A DNA stretch of 64,000 bases from Paenalcaligenes sp050487225. GTDB taxonomy: Bacteria; Pseudomonadota; Gammaproteobacteria; Burkholderiales; Burkholderiaceae_B. This document shows positions 1-8,634 of this stretch, piece by piece. A program made the translations under genes and the position numbers. Position 1 is the stretch's first letter, and each line of letters begins with the position of its first letter. Location: assembly GCF_050487225.1 (NCBI RefSeq), contig NZ_JBKQGY010000003.1, forward strand, positions 186,001-250,000. The letters are read 5' to 3'. The notes beneath the pieces are model-generated. The model saw nothing but the letters and a program-made list of their open reading frames with translations, ran no database searches and was not told where the DNA came from.

Positions 1-61
1 GCAACAGAGCGTCCGTCTCGCCATAACGTTTGGCGAGACCTTTAGTTTCCAACTTGTACAT
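1..61 (-). CDS. ABC transporter ATP-binding protein, N-terminus only (cut by window edge)
   Basis: Reading leftward from the ATG at 61, the first 20 residues are seen before the window ends: MYKLETKGLAKRYGETDALL. This is the usual beginning of an ABC ATPase (a short strand, then L-x-KRYG-x-x-x-AL just before the Walker A loop, which is out of view). It starts 11 bases after the stop of the solute-binding protein gene on the same strand, so it is inferred to be the ATPase of the same importer. Permease genes are expected beyond the window edge. The family call is likely; the substrate is unknown. Confidence 0.7.
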   Translation of the reverse strand, partial: MYKLETKGLAKRYGETDALL

Positions 62-72
62 ACCAGAGACTC

Positions 73-1134
73 TTAAGAAATAATCCAGTTGTTAAAGCGC
101 TCCGTCACTTCCTGACGGTTCGCTGCCCACCACTCAGGGCTTGGCAATGCCATGTTGGTAAAGTTCTGTGGTGCGCTAGGAAGAATTTCTGCCCGTTCTG
201 GCGAAATAAACTCAAACGCTTCTTGGTTGGTAGGCCCGTATGCCAGTTCATCGGTGAACAAGGCTTGGCGCTGTTTGTCGGCACAAAAACGTACAAACTC
301 TTTGGCTATGTCAGCGCGTGGTGTGCCGCGAGGAATCCCCCACCCTTCGATGGAGTACAACCCTTCATTCCACACGATTTTGACCGGTGCCTCATTATCT
401 ATAGCTGCTTGAGCCCTACCATTCCATGTAGAAATCATATCTACATCACCGTTTTGGATGGCTTGCATGGCTTGTGCGCCAGACGTCCACCAAATAGCGA
501 TATGCGGTTTGATCTTATCTAGGCTACGGAAAGCACGGTCTACGTCCAGAGGATAGAGTTGATCCATCGGCACGCCATCCGCCATGAGCGCTTGCTCTAA
601 GGTGTCGAGCGGATTGCGACGCAGCGAGCGACGCCCTGGAAACTTCTCTACGTTCCAGAAATCAGCCCATGTCTGCGGACCTTGCTCACCGTACTTGTCG
701 GTTCTATAGGCCAATACCGTGGAGTAAATATCCACCCCCATCCATGTAGACGTTAGGGCCTCTGGAATCAGACCAGGCACGTCAGCTAACGTAAAGTCCA
801 AAGGCTCCAGCAAGTTCTGTGATTCCAAATAAGGGATGTCTGCCGACAAGGTTAGCGTGGTCACATCCCAAATATAGTTTTTGGTCTGCACGATGGCGTT
901 AATTTGAGCCACTGGCTGCGCCTCACGCGCCACGTTTACCACACGTATACCCGTTTCTTTTTCAAACGGATCGTAAAAGGCTTTACGGTACGCTGCAGAG
1001 TACGGACCACCCGGGTCAGCAACGATAAGTTTTTGGTCTTTGGCCCACGCCGCGCCTAAGCCAGTCCCCGCCAATGCCAAACCGCCTGTGGCTTGTAGTA
1101 TTCGGCGGCGCATCATACTTTTAGGTGTATCCAT
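73..1134 (-). CDS. ABC transporter extracellular solute-binding protein, PotD/PotF-like
   Basis: This 353-residue periplasmic binding protein would capture a solute for the ABC importer whose ATPase starts just downstream. The N-terminus carries an arginine-rich stretch (MMRRRILQATGG) followed by a hydrophobic core ending at AAWA, which looks like a Tat-type or Sec signal peptide. The mature part has the pattern of family-1 binding proteins for polyamines and related compounds (LIVADPGGPYSAAYRKAF, then DPFEKETGI, and a later WNGRAQAAI segment). The ATG at 1134 is preceded by GGAGAG at good spacing. It follows an enoyl-CoA hydratase-family gene on the same strand with a 69-base gap, so the two may be co-transcribed. 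The true ligand cannot be read from the sequence; a carboxylate or polyamine conjugate is possible. Confidence 0.8.
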   Translation of the reverse strand: MDTPKSMMRRRILQATGGLALAGTGLGAAWAKDQKLIVADPGGPYSAAYRKAFYDPFEKETGIRVVNVAREAQPVAQINAIVQTKNYIWDVTTLTLSADIPYLESQNLLEPLDFTLADVPGLIPEALTSTWMGVDIYSTVLAYRTDKYGEQGPQTWADFWNVEKFPGRRSLRRNPLDTLEQALMADGVPMDQLYPLDVDRAFRSLDKIKPHIAIWWTSGAQAMQAIQNGDVDMISTWNGRAQAAIDNEAPVKIVWNEGLYSIEGWGIPRGTPRADIAKEFVRFCADKQRQALFTDELAYGPTNQEAFEFISPERAEILPSAPQNFTNMALPSPEWWAANRQEVTERFNNWIIS

Positions 1135-1203
1135 GTCTCTCTCCAGTGCACTCGTTTAGTGGTTCTTCACAGCACAGCCACAACTGATTTTTAGGTATGT
1201 AGA

Positions 1204-1983
1204 TTAGTGTGCGGCTTTACGATCTCTACGCACTTTGAAGAACTCTTCCATCATGCGTACAGGCTCACCACTGGCATACGATTCGGCATGTAGGCGTGTG
1301 GCGGCATCCATTGTTTCTGCAAAACTGGCTGCAGACATTTCTCTAAAGCGCTGCTTGTTCAAACGCATTGCTACAGGCGGCTTAGCGCCCAACTCTTGTG
1401 CTACTTCCATCGCTTTAGCAAACACTTGGTCTTCTGCCACCAAGTGATGAATCAGACCAATACGATGGCTTTCATCGGCTTCCATCATGCGGCCAGTCAA
1501 AGTGAGCTCAATGGTTCTAGACATACCCAACATCAGGTTCATGATCCACGGCCCGGTCACGCTCGCAATCCCAGAGTTAATTTCAGGCTGCCCCATTTTC
1601 ACGCCTGCGTGTGCAACACGTACGTCACCCAGCAAGGTGACTTGGAAGGCGGAACCTGCAGCAGTACCGTTCAACGCCATCACTAATGGTTTTTGCAGAT
1701 TACGCAGCACATCGTAAAAACGTTCCCAAGACTGAATCCATACCCCTGAATCACTGACGTCAAAGTTTTGCGCTTCTTCCAAATCTTGGCCCGCGCTAAA
1801 AGCACGATTACCTGCGCCCGTCATGATCAGTGAGCGAACGCTGTCATCGTGATCAAAGGTTTTTAGCGCCTGCATAATTTCTTCGCGCATCGCGCCATGC
1901 CATGCGTTTAGCTTCTCTGGTCGGTTCAAACGGATCACTGCAACGTTGCCAACTTTTTCTGTCTCGATAAACTTATTGCTCAT
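1204..1983 (-). CDS. Enoyl-CoA hydratase/isomerase family protein
   Basis: A crotonase-fold protein of 259 residues, expected to act on an acyl-CoA thioester. Both oxyanion-hole segments are visible (AFSAGQDLEE and MALNGTAAGSAF), followed by the helix bearing a glutamate in GQPEINSGIASV, where one catalytic Glu of crotonase sits. The reading frame is open to 2226, but the family-like N-terminus (MSNKFIETEKVGNVAVIRLN) starts at the ATG at 1983, which has AAAGG seven bases upstream. The upstream extension is Phe/Val-rich and looks non-coding. It is divergent from an IclR regulator and lies ahead of an ABC importer on the same strand, which suggests uptake and CoA-dependent breakdown of one compound. 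Whether it hydrates, isomerises or dehalogenates is not clear. Confidence 0.85.
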   Translation of the reverse strand: MSNKFIETEKVGNVAVIRLNRPEKLNAWHGAMREEIMQALKTFDHDDSVRSLIMTGAGNRAFSAGQDLEEAQNFDVSDSGVWIQSWERFYDVLRNLQKPLVMALNGTAAGSAFQVTLLGDVRVAHAGVKMGQPEINSGIASVTGPWIMNLMLGMSRTIELTLTGRMMEADESHRIGLIHHLVAEDQVFAKAMEVAQELGAKPPVAMRLNKQRFREMSAASFAETMDAATRLHAESYASGEPVRMMEEFFKVRRDRKAAH

Positions 1984-2164
1984 AAAATAACCTTTTATTG
2001 CATAGCGATTAATTATTAGTGAAAACAATGATATTTTCTTAGTAAAAGTAAAAAAACTAGGGAAATCCATTAACAGAGACATATGCTTTCCCTGATGCAC
2101 AAAAGGAAAAACCTCAACAACAAGCAAAACATCTTCTATAACAATCACATAAGAAGGTAGACAA

Positions 2165-2212
2165 TGGTTTTCGTTGAAAACGAAAAAACCACATGTTATT
2201 GTTATGCGATAA
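2165..2212. promoter_or_regulatory. Inverted repeats in the ECH/IclR divergent region (candidate operator)
   Basis: Two inverted repeats lie in the divergent gap. The first is TGGTTTTCGTT (2165-2175), a 3-base loop, then AACGAAAAAACCA (2179-2191), complementary apart from two extra A residues. The second is TTAT-GCG-ATAA (2202-2212). IclR-type regulators bind palindromes in such regions, so this is a plausible shared operator. The role is inferred. Confidence 0.45.
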
Positions 2213-2232
2213 ACATTTACAAACACTCAAAC

Positions 2233-3057
2233 ATGACTGTGAACTCTTCTCAAACTGCTACTCAGTCCCCGAAACGTCGTCGTGCCGTCAAAGCCCCTAC
2301 CGAGTCATCACTGTTCGTGAACTCGGTAGAAAAAGCATTTCGTGTACTAGCGGTGTTCAACCATAAACATCGCAAGCTGTCTTTATCGCAGATTGCGCAA
2401 CTGTCTAAACTAGATCTCAGTGCTACACAGCGCTTTACCTTTACGCTGCAGCATTTAGGCTTTTTGATGAAAGATGAGGAGTCCAAGCTCTATGAGTTGT
2501 CCCCTCGTATGCTGGACTTATCGCATCAGTACATTTCTTCTAATGACTCAGTGAGCCGCGCCACGCCGTTTTTGCAGCAACTGGCCATAGAAACAGAAGA
2601 AACCGTCAACTTTTCCACGTTAGATAACACTGAAATTGTGTATTTGCAGCGTATTGTGAGCCGTCACGTGCTGACGCCTGAGGTAATCGTAGGTACACGT
2701 CTACCGGCTTACTGTACGTCCTCAGGGTTGGCTATGCTGGCCGCCCTACCTACCTCTGAAGCGGGAGCCATTTTGGATGCCTCTGAGCTGGTGCCCTATA
2801 CACAGCACACCATCTACGACAAACCCAGCATTCTGAAACGTTTAGAAGACATACGCATGAAGGGTTATGCGCATGCAGAAAACGAACTGTATCTGGGTGA
2901 TATTTCCACGGCTGTGGCAATTGTGAATTCTGACAATAGGCCTGTGGGTGCGATCAATATCGCTGTGGCACTATCGCGCTGGAAAGGCGCAGACGACGAG
3001 CTACGCATCGCCTCGTTACTGATAGAAGCCGGGCGTGCCATTTCCAGTCGGGAATAA
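2233..3057 (+). CDS. IclR family transcriptional regulator
   Basis: This protein has an N-terminal winged helix (about residues 30-90, SVEKAFRVLAVFNHKHRKLS then LSATQRFTFTLQHLGFL) and a C-terminal IclR effector domain (RLPAYCTSSGLAMLA, GYAHAENELYLGDIS, AINIAVALSR). It is expected to control the divergent enoyl-CoA hydratase/ABC importer genes in response to a small molecule. The start is uncertain. The ATG at 2233 gives 274 residues and a typical polar N-terminus but has no Shine-Dalgarno. An in-frame ATG at 2164 has AGAAGG six bases upstream but adds 23 Cys/Tyr-rich residues encoded across an inverted repeat. I chose 2233 on composition. A strong terminator follows the stop. Confidence 0.85.
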   Translation: MTVNSSQTATQSPKRRRAVKAPTESSLFVNSVEKAFRVLAVFNHKHRKLSLSQIAQLSKLDLSATQRFTFTLQHLGFLMKDEESKLYELSPRMLDLSHQYISSNDSVSRATPFLQQLAIETEETVNFSTLDNTEIVYLQRIVSRHVLTPEVIVGTRLPAYCTSSGLAMLAALPTSEAGAILDASELVPYTQHTIYDKPSILKRLEDIRMKGYAHAENELYLGDISTAVAIVNSDNRPVGAINIAVALSRWKGADDELRIASLLIEAGRAISSRE

Positions 3058-3090
3058 AAAAACGGGACACTATATAGTGTCCCGTTTTTT
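3056..3090. terminator. Bidirectional intrinsic terminator
   Basis: A perfect hairpin (CGGGACACTATA / TATAGTGTCCCG, about 3063-3084) is flanked by an A-run on the left and a T-run on the right. It separates the IclR gene from the convergent lipoprotein gene and should work in both directions. Confidence 0.9.
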
Positions 3091-3105
3091 GTGACTGCTG
3101 CAGTA

Positions 3106-3612
3106 TTAGTACTGTGCAGGAGCAGGTACCACGCGAGTTGGACCTGTGCCGCTCAGCAACTGTACGCGTTGGCCTGGTACAAACTGAATATCAGCCTCTT
3201 GGGCGATAACGCGAGTCTCACCGTTATCCAAACGTACGGTAATTTCCAAACCATCGGTTTTTCCCACACGGTTTTCTACGGCATTACCTAGCAAGCCACC
3301 CAGCAATGCACCGCCAATCGTTGCTAACGTTTTCCCACGACCACCACCAATTGTGCTCGCAGCAACGCCACCAATCGCAGCGCCAGCCCCCATGCCCACG
3401 CCTGAGCTCTGATCATCTTGAATGACGATAGGACGGCTAGAGACGACTGTACCCATACGTACAATTTGTTCGCGTTGGGCTTGCCCATAGGTATACACAT
3501 TGCTGGATGCAGATTTGTTAGCACAACCAGCCAAGAACACCAAAGGAGATACGGCCAAGGCAACCGCAGCAAAACGTCGTGCTGCACCTTGTTTTGTTGC
3601 TAGACTAATCAT
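3106..3612 (-). CDS. Glycine-zipper outer membrane lipoprotein (SlyB/PcpA-like)
   Basis: A 168-residue lipoprotein. The signal peptide ends in a lipobox (VFLAGC, Cys30), which would be the lipidated residue. The middle (about residues 70-115) is a glycine zipper (GVGMGAGAAIGGVAAST and IGGALLGGLLGN), typical of the SlyB/17-kDa antigen 2TM family of envelope proteins. A small C-terminal beta domain contains GLEITVRLDNGETRVIAQ. In E. coli, SlyB relatives belong to stress regulons; no such regulation is visible here. It lies downstream of the PfkB kinase gene on the same strand. A short hairpin (AAGGCG/CGCCTT, 3649-3663) overlaps the kinase stop, so it may be transcribed separately. Confidence 0.85.
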   Translation of the reverse strand: MISLATKQGAARRFAAVALAVSPLVFLAGCANKSASSNVYTYGQAQREQIVRMGTVVSSRPIVIQDDQSSGVGMGAGAAIGGVAASTIGGGRGKTLATIGGALLGGLLGNAVENRVGKTDGLEITVRLDNGETRVIAQEADIQFVPGQRVQLLSGTGPTRVVPAPAQY

Positions 3613-3661
3613 AGGTACTCCATTATTAAATACGGAAACGATGCCCTTAAGGCGCTACGCC

Positions 3662-4603
3662 TTAGAATGTCACATCCAGGTCGTAATGTTGCTTCAGTAA
3701 TGCACTGATCTCTACACGCGAAGGCTGGTGATTCTGAGGACCTTGGGATGCAATTTTAATCCCACCCATCACATTACCCAAGCAACAAGAATCGTAAAGA
3801 CTCCAACCTTTAGCCAAACCGTACAGCAAGCCACCGCGATGAGCATCACCACATCCCGTAGGATCAGCCAAATCGCTCACAGCGATAGGAGCAATGGTGA
3901 TTTCCTGCCCGTCAGTATACAGGCTAGCACCTTCGGCACCACGCGTAATGATTACCGCTTGTAACTCCTTGGCGATGTCTGCAATAGAACGCTGTGTGCG
4001 TTGCTCAATGACTTCCGCTTCGTAGTCGTTTGCCGTCAGAATGCTGGCCATGCTGATCATGCGTTTCAGGTCTTCACCATCAAACAAAGGCATTGCTTGG
4101 CCTAAGTCAAAAATAAACGGTGTGCCTTGACGGTGCAAACGCTCTGCGTTGGCAAACATGCCCTCTTTGGAGTCGGGAGCCACAATAGCCCAGCCAGCTT
4201 CTTGGCCAGACAAGTCGTTTTCGCTAGAGTACTGCATCGCACCGGGGTGGAAAGCTGCAATCTGGTTGCCATCCAAGTCGGTAGTGATATGACACTGCGC
4301 CGAGAATGTCTCTGGGCGCATCTGAATCATGCTGGTATCAATACCCAAATTGTTCAGGTATTGCAGGTAATCTTGAGCATCTATACCAATTGTGCCCACC
4401 GGTACTGCCTGAGCACCCAGCAAGTTCAGGTTATAGGAAATATTCCCTGCACAACCGCCGTATTCTTTACGCATGCTAGGAACCAGGAAAGACACACTCA
4501 GTGATTTCACACTATCAGGCAGAATGTGATCTTTAAAGTGCCCTTCAAATACCGTGATGGTATCAAAAGCCAACGACCCACATACCAGAATTCGCTCAGA
4601 CAT
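3662..4603 (-). CDS. PfkB family carbohydrate/nucleoside kinase
   Basis: A 313-residue ribokinase-fold kinase. It has the N-terminal substrate-binding glycine motif (YGGCAGNISYNLNLLG) and the C-terminal PfkB signature with the catalytic aspartate (DPTGCGDAHRGGLLYG). Related Bordetella proteins are, as I recall, annotated as adenosine kinase-like, but the acceptor sugar or nucleoside cannot be fixed from the sequence. The frame is open upstream to 4696, but the family start MSERILVCGSLAFDT falls at 4603 with AGG upstream, just four bases after the stop of the DUF3426 gene. It is therefore translationally close to, and probably co-transcribed with, the prmA-DUF3426 genes. Confidence 0.85.
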   Translation of the reverse strand: MSERILVCGSLAFDTITVFEGHFKDHILPDSVKSLSVSFLVPSMRKEYGGCAGNISYNLNLLGAQAVPVGTIGIDAQDYLQYLNNLGIDTSMIQMRPETFSAQCHITTDLDGNQIAAFHPGAMQYSSENDLSGQEAGWAIVAPDSKEGMFANAERLHRQGTPFIFDLGQAMPLFDGEDLKRMISMASILTANDYEAEVIEQRTQRSIADIAKELQAVIITRGAEGASLYTDGQEITIAPIAVSDLADPTGCGDAHRGGLLYGLAKGWSLYDSCCLGNVMGGIKIASQGPQNHQPSRVEISALLKQHYDLDVTF

Positions 4604-4607
4604 AAGC

Positions 4608-5750
4608 CTACCTAAAATATTTATCGATTTTATAACCGTTGATACGCGTTGCTGACTGCACCGGCAACACAAACTCAATTTCTGACTGCGCGGCAAAAGG
4701 CTGTTTCAGCTGTTGCACAGTCAAATATTGTTCGGGTAATACTTCCACACGTGCCACGACTGCCGCCGCCACATCAGTAAAGGTTACTACCAAACTGGGC
4801 CACTCTTGGGCTTGGCTATCCGCATTACGCAGACGCACACGCAGTTGATACTGCTTCACACTACTACCTGAACCGGCTTGCTGCACCTGCAACGCCGACG
4901 ACACCACTTTAATATCGGCAATATTGCGTACGTATGGGACTGTACAACCCAGTTTGGTGCATAACGCTTCTAGCACAGGGCGTGTCATCGGCACGGCACT
5001 GGCAATCTGCAGGCGAAACACGTATAACGCCTGCACCGCCAACACACCCACCAAGATCAACGCGACGAGCATCCAGAACAGTCTAGCCAATCTAACGCTG
5101 CGCGGTAAGTCGTGGGGTTCATCATAGCGGTGGTAGGGGCGCTCTTCATCACGATCTCGGCCACTGGCAATAAACACTGGTGATGTATCGTCTTGCTCTA
5201 CCCCTATACGCCATGCTGGTTCACGGCTTGCCGCAGCACCCGCGCGTGGCGATACAAAAAATGGGTCGTCATCCTCACGGTGCTCGTCAGGATCTTCATA
5301 GATAGGTTGATGAGGCGCATCGTCTGCAGGCGGTTCGTAGCGCGCAGAAATCCACTCTACACTGTCTACGATTGGTTCTGCATCTTGATCGTCTGTATCG
5401 TTGTGAGCATCCTCGTCGTCGTAATCATCTTGATCATCAACATAGTCTGCTTCATCGTACTCAGGCGTTTCGTCTACTGCGGGGACAAACGGCTGCGCTC
5501 GTTCTACTGTAGGTGTGTGGCTAACAGAAACTGGAGTAGGCGCAGGTTGCCACTGTTGCAGGCCATCCGCTTGCGTCACAGAACGTGGCGTTTGCGGTTG
5601 AGGCCCTTCAGGAACTACCTGCTCAAAACCATCAAAGATGGCTGCGCACTGTGGACAACGTATATACCCTTTACGGCGTTGCAACTGCTCAACGTTTACC
5701 GTAAAACGTGTCTGACAATGTGGGCAAAGCGTAACCAGTTCCATAGCCAT
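4608..5750 (-). CDS. DUF3426 protein with N-terminal MJ0042-type zinc ribbon
   Basis: A 380-residue protein beginning with a zinc ribbon (CPHCQTRF ... CPQCAAIFDGF, two CxxC pairs in the first 45 residues). A long, very acidic low-complexity stretch follows (about 95-165, rich in Asp and Glu), then one transmembrane helix (FWMLVALILVGVLAVQALYV, about 227-246) and a C-terminal DUF3426 domain predicted to face the periplasm. The role is unknown; the family commonly sits beside prmA in Burkholderiales. The ATG at 5750 is chosen because AGG lies five bases upstream; GTG at 5753 and ATG at 5744 are alternatives. The stop of prmA is ten bases upstream, which suggests one operon. Confidence 0.85.
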   Translation of the reverse strand: MAMELVTLCPHCQTRFTVNVEQLQRRKGYIRCPQCAAIFDGFEQVVPEGPQPQTPRSVTQADGLQQWQPAPTPVSVSHTPTVERAQPFVPAVDETPEYDEADYVDDQDDYDDEDAHNDTDDQDAEPIVDSVEWISARYEPPADDAPHQPIYEDPDEHREDDDPFFVSPRAGAAASREPAWRIGVEQDDTSPVFIASGRDRDEERPYHRYDEPHDLPRSVRLARLFWMLVALILVGVLAVQALYVFRLQIASAVPMTRPVLEALCTKLGCTVPYVRNIADIKVVSSALQVQQAGSGSSVKQYQLRVRLRNADSQAQEWPSLVVTFTDVAAAVVARVEVLPEQYLTVQQLKQPFAAQSEIEFVLPVQSATRINGYKIDKYFR

Positions 5751-5760
5751 CACTACCTAA

Positions 5761-6681
5761 TCAAGCGGGTCGGCGACCTGCCAAACATACCCAGCCTTCG
5801 CGCTCTTGCCATACTTCCATGGGAATCCACTGCCCATAGGTTTTAATCAAGTCTTCGGCTTGCCAATCCAAAATACCGGACAATGCCAAGTAGCCACCCG
5901 GACGTACACGTCCGCACAGCATAGATGCCATCACTTTCAGCGGGCCAGACAAAATATTGGCCACAACCACATCATACTGCCCATCTTCCAAGGCGTCAGG
6001 CAAGCTTGCATTCACAGCGACCTGATTCACTTCCGCGTTGTAGATGGTGGAGCTCACCGCTTGCTCATCAATGTCTACCGCATCGACGGAACTAGCACCC
6101 AGCTTTTTAGCCGCAATGGCCAAAATGCCTGAACCACACCCGTAATCCAGAACGCGTTGATCTGCCAAGTCGGCATCCGACAACCAGTGTAGGCACAAGT
6201 GCGTGGTGGGGTGACTGCCTGTACCAAAGGCCAAGCCTGGATCCAACTCTATACGCACACCGCTTTCATCACCTTGATCTGGCATAACCAAGTCAGGATC
6301 ATCACGGTGCCAGCTGGGCACAATCAATACTTTCTCGCCCACACGAATGGGGCCGAACTGCGCTTGCGTAATGCGTACCCAATCGCTATCTGGCACATCA
6401 CGCACCGACCATGCATTGGCCGGTACAGAGATGTCCACATGCTCTTGCAACTGAGCCACCATATCTTCGGGCTCTACATCTTCTGGCAATAGCGCTACCA
6501 CGCGGTTACGCTGCCATGCCAATACCTCAGGCTCTAGGCCTGGCTCACCAAACAACGGCTTTTCTTGATCGGTGTGCTCATCAGCATCTTCAACCGACAC
6601 TGAAAGCACGCCCAGCTCCAGCAAGGCATCGGACAAGCTCTCAGCCTGTTGCTCGCTGCAATGCAGTATCAGTTCTCGCAT
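5761..6681 (-). CDS. prmA: Ribosomal protein L11 methyltransferase
   Basis: A 306-residue class-I SAM methyltransferase that trimethylates ribosomal protein L11. The N-terminal domain (about 1-120) is the L11-recognition part. The SAM-binding motif I is VLDYGCGSGILAIAAKKLGA, preceded by GLAFGTGSHPTTHLCL, a hallmark of PrmA, and followed by the catalytic-loop motif VVANILSGPL. Length matches the family (about 295-305). It lies downstream of accBC but is separated by a terminator, so it probably also has its own promoter. It begins the prmA-DUF3426-PfkB group. Confidence 0.96.
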   Translation of the reverse strand: MRELILHCSEQQAESLSDALLELGVLSVSVEDADEHTDQEKPLFGEPGLEPEVLAWQRNRVVALLPEDVEPEDMVAQLQEHVDISVPANAWSVRDVPDSDWVRITQAQFGPIRVGEKVLIVPSWHRDDPDLVMPDQGDESGVRIELDPGLAFGTGSHPTTHLCLHWLSDADLADQRVLDYGCGSGILAIAAKKLGASSVDAVDIDEQAVSSTIYNAEVNQVAVNASLPDALEDGQYDVVVANILSGPLKVMASMLCGRVRPGGYLALSGILDWQAEDLIKTYGQWIPMEVWQEREGWVCLAGRRPA

Positions 6682-6701
6682 AATTTATTCCACCAAAAGA
6701 A

Positions 6702-6724
6702 AACAGGGGTACTAAACCCCTGTT
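6702..6724 (-). terminator. Intrinsic terminator after accC
   Basis: AACAGGGGT (6702-6710) pairs with ACCCCTGTT (6716-6724) around a 5-base loop. On the minus strand it is followed by a T-rich tract (TTTCTTTTG). It ends the accBC transcript ahead of prmA, perhaps partially. Confidence 0.85.
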
Positions 6725-6742
6725 CTTATTTTACCGTTTGCC

Positions 6743-8089
6743 TTATGGGCGTTGGGCAAGTTTTTGCTCTAAATAGTGGATGCTGGCTCCGCCTTCGCAG
6801 AACGCACCATCTTGCATCAGTTCGCGATGCAGTGGAATATTGGTTTTGATACCTTCCACCACCATTTCAGACAGCGCGATAGACATACGCGCAATAGCCT
6901 GTTCACGTGTTGCACCGTAGGTAATCAGCTTCGCAATCATGGAGTCATAATTAGGCGGAACTGTGTAACCAGAGTACACGTGTGAATCCATACGCACGCC
7001 TGGGCCACCTGGTGTGTGCCAGTTGGTGATTTTCCCTGGGCTAGGAATGAACTTGAATGGATCTTCAGCGTTGATACGGCACTCGATAGAGTGGCCTTCA
7101 AACACGATATCGCGTTGACGCAGTGTGAATTTCTCGCCTGCGGCAATTTTGATTTGCTCTTGAATCAAGTCTATGCCTGTGATCATTTCTGTCACTGTGT
7201 GCTCAACCTGAATACGGGTGTTCATCTCGATAAAGTAGAACTCGCCGTTTTCGTACAAAAACTCAAATGTACCTGCACCACGATAGCCCAGTTTTTTACA
7301 TGCCTCTACACAACGATCGCCAATACGTTCGATGAGTTTGCGTGGAATACCGGGAGCGGGTGCTTCTTCAATCACTTTCTGGTGACGACGCTGCATGGAG
7401 CAATCACGCTCGCCCAGCCAAACCGCATTACGGCCGCCGTCAGCCATCACTTGAATTTCAATGTGACGTGGGTTCTCGAGGTATTTTTCCATGTATACCT
7501 CGGGATTGTTAAATGCTGCTGCAGCTTCAGTACGCGTTGTCGCGACGGCTGTCAGCAATGAACCTTCGGTGAAGACCACGCGCATACCGCGGCCACCACC
7601 ACCACCAGAGGCTTTAACAATCACGGGATACCCAATATCACGAGCAATACGGATAATTTCTTGAGGGTCATCCGGCAATGCACCCGCAGAGCCCGGTACT
7701 ACCGGTACACCTGCTTCGATCATGGTTTTCTTGGCAGTCACCTTATCGCCCATCAGGCGAATGGTTTCAGGACGTGGACCGATGAAAACAAACCCAGATT
7801 TTTCTACACGCTCGGCGAAGTCGGCATTTTCAGCCAAAAAACCGTAGCCGGGGTGAATGGCTTCGGCATCAGTAACTTCGGCGGCAGAAATAATGGCGGG
7901 CATGCTCAAGTAGCTATCACGAGCCTGCGCTGGACCAATACACACGGACTCGTCAGCCAATCGTACATACTTGGCTTCACGGTCAACATCCGAGTGCACC
8001 ACCACCGTTTTGATGCCCATTTCACGACATGCGCGCTGGATACGTAGGGCGATTTCGCCCCGGTTGGCAATGAGGATCTTGTCAAACAT
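6743..8089 (-). CDS. accC: Acetyl-CoA carboxylase, biotin carboxylase subunit
   Basis: A 448-residue ATP-grasp enzyme that carboxylates the biotin on AccB, the first half-reaction of malonyl-CoA synthesis. Seen are the N-terminal MFDKILIANRGEIALRI, the glycine-rich ATP loop KASGGGGGRGMRVV, and the catalytic region EFLYENGEFYFIEMNTRIQ followed by VEHTVTEMITGIDL. Length equals that of E. coli AccC (449). It starts four bases after accB ends, so the two are co-translated as in most bacteria. Confidence 0.98.
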   Translation of the reverse strand: MFDKILIANRGEIALRIQRACREMGIKTVVVHSDVDREAKYVRLADESVCIGPAQARDSYLSMPAIISAAEVTDAEAIHPGYGFLAENADFAERVEKSGFVFIGPRPETIRLMGDKVTAKKTMIEAGVPVVPGSAGALPDDPQEIIRIARDIGYPVIVKASGGGGGRGMRVVFTEGSLLTAVATTRTEAAAAFNNPEVYMEKYLENPRHIEIQVMADGGRNAVWLGERDCSMQRRHQKVIEEAPAPGIPRKLIERIGDRCVEACKKLGYRGAGTFEFLYENGEFYFIEMNTRIQVEHTVTEMITGIDLIQEQIKIAAGEKFTLRQRDIVFEGHSIECRINAEDPFKFIPSPGKITNWHTPGGPGVRMDSHVYSGYTVPPNYDSMIAKLITYGATREQAIARMSIALSEMVVEGIKTNIPLHRELMQDGAFCEGGASIHYLEQKLAQRP

Positions 8090-8093
8090 GGAC

Positions 8094-8549
8094 TTAGCCG
8101 ATCACGAACAAAGGTTGACCAAATTCAACGGGCTCACCGTTTTCAATAAGGATTTCTTTAATCACACCGCTCTTGTCTGCTTCGATTTCGTTCAGCAGTT
8201 TCATGGCTTCGATGATACACAGAGCATCACCCTCTTTCACGGACTGACCTACTTCTACAAACGGTGCAGCACCTGGGTTAGGCGCGCGGTAGAAAGTACC
8301 AACCATAGGTGCAGGCACCACATGGCCAGCTGGCGCTGCAGGTGCAGCTTCTGCGGCAGGCGCAGCAGCAACGGGAGCAACTGGTGCAGCAGCAGGAGCA
8401 ACAGCTTGAGGTGCTGCGTACACTACTTGCTGGGCAGCGGCAGACGCTTTAACGATGCGTACTTTGCCATCACCTTCAGTTACTTCCAGCTCAGAAATAT
8501 CGGATTCTGCTACCAGGTCAATCAGGGTTTTGAGTTTTCTAAGATCCAT
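8094..8549 (-). CDS. accB: Acetyl-CoA carboxylase, biotin carboxyl carrier protein
   Basis: A 151-residue biotin carrier. The N-terminal domain (1-35) leads into an Ala/Pro/Val-rich flexible linker (about 38-75) and a C-terminal biotinyl domain with the target lysine K117 in the motif EAMKLLNEIEA. It shuttles carboxyl groups from AccC to the carboxyltransferase. It sits between aroQ and accC on the same strand. The 85-base gap after aroQ could hold a promoter; I see no clear consensus. Confidence 0.97.
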   Translation of the reverse strand: MDLRKLKTLIDLVAESDISELEVTEGDGKVRIVKASAAAQQVVYAAPQAVAPAAAPVAPVAAAPAAEAAPAAPAGHVVPAPMVGTFYRAPNPGAAPFVEVGQSVKEGDALCIIEAMKLLNEIEADKSGVIKEILIENGEPVEFGQPLFVIG

Positions 8550-8634
8550 GCGTGCTTCCTGCTACACCGCCTCAGGCCAAAGCTGATACGGTGCGGAAAA
8601 AATTGGTCAAATCGGACATATCCATTAGCGAAAC

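Noticed and set aside
5193..5846. A 217-codon plus-strand frame opposite the DUF3426 gene
   Set aside because: It mirrors the acidic low-complexity stretch of DUF3426 and runs into prmA; no start signal or family pattern.
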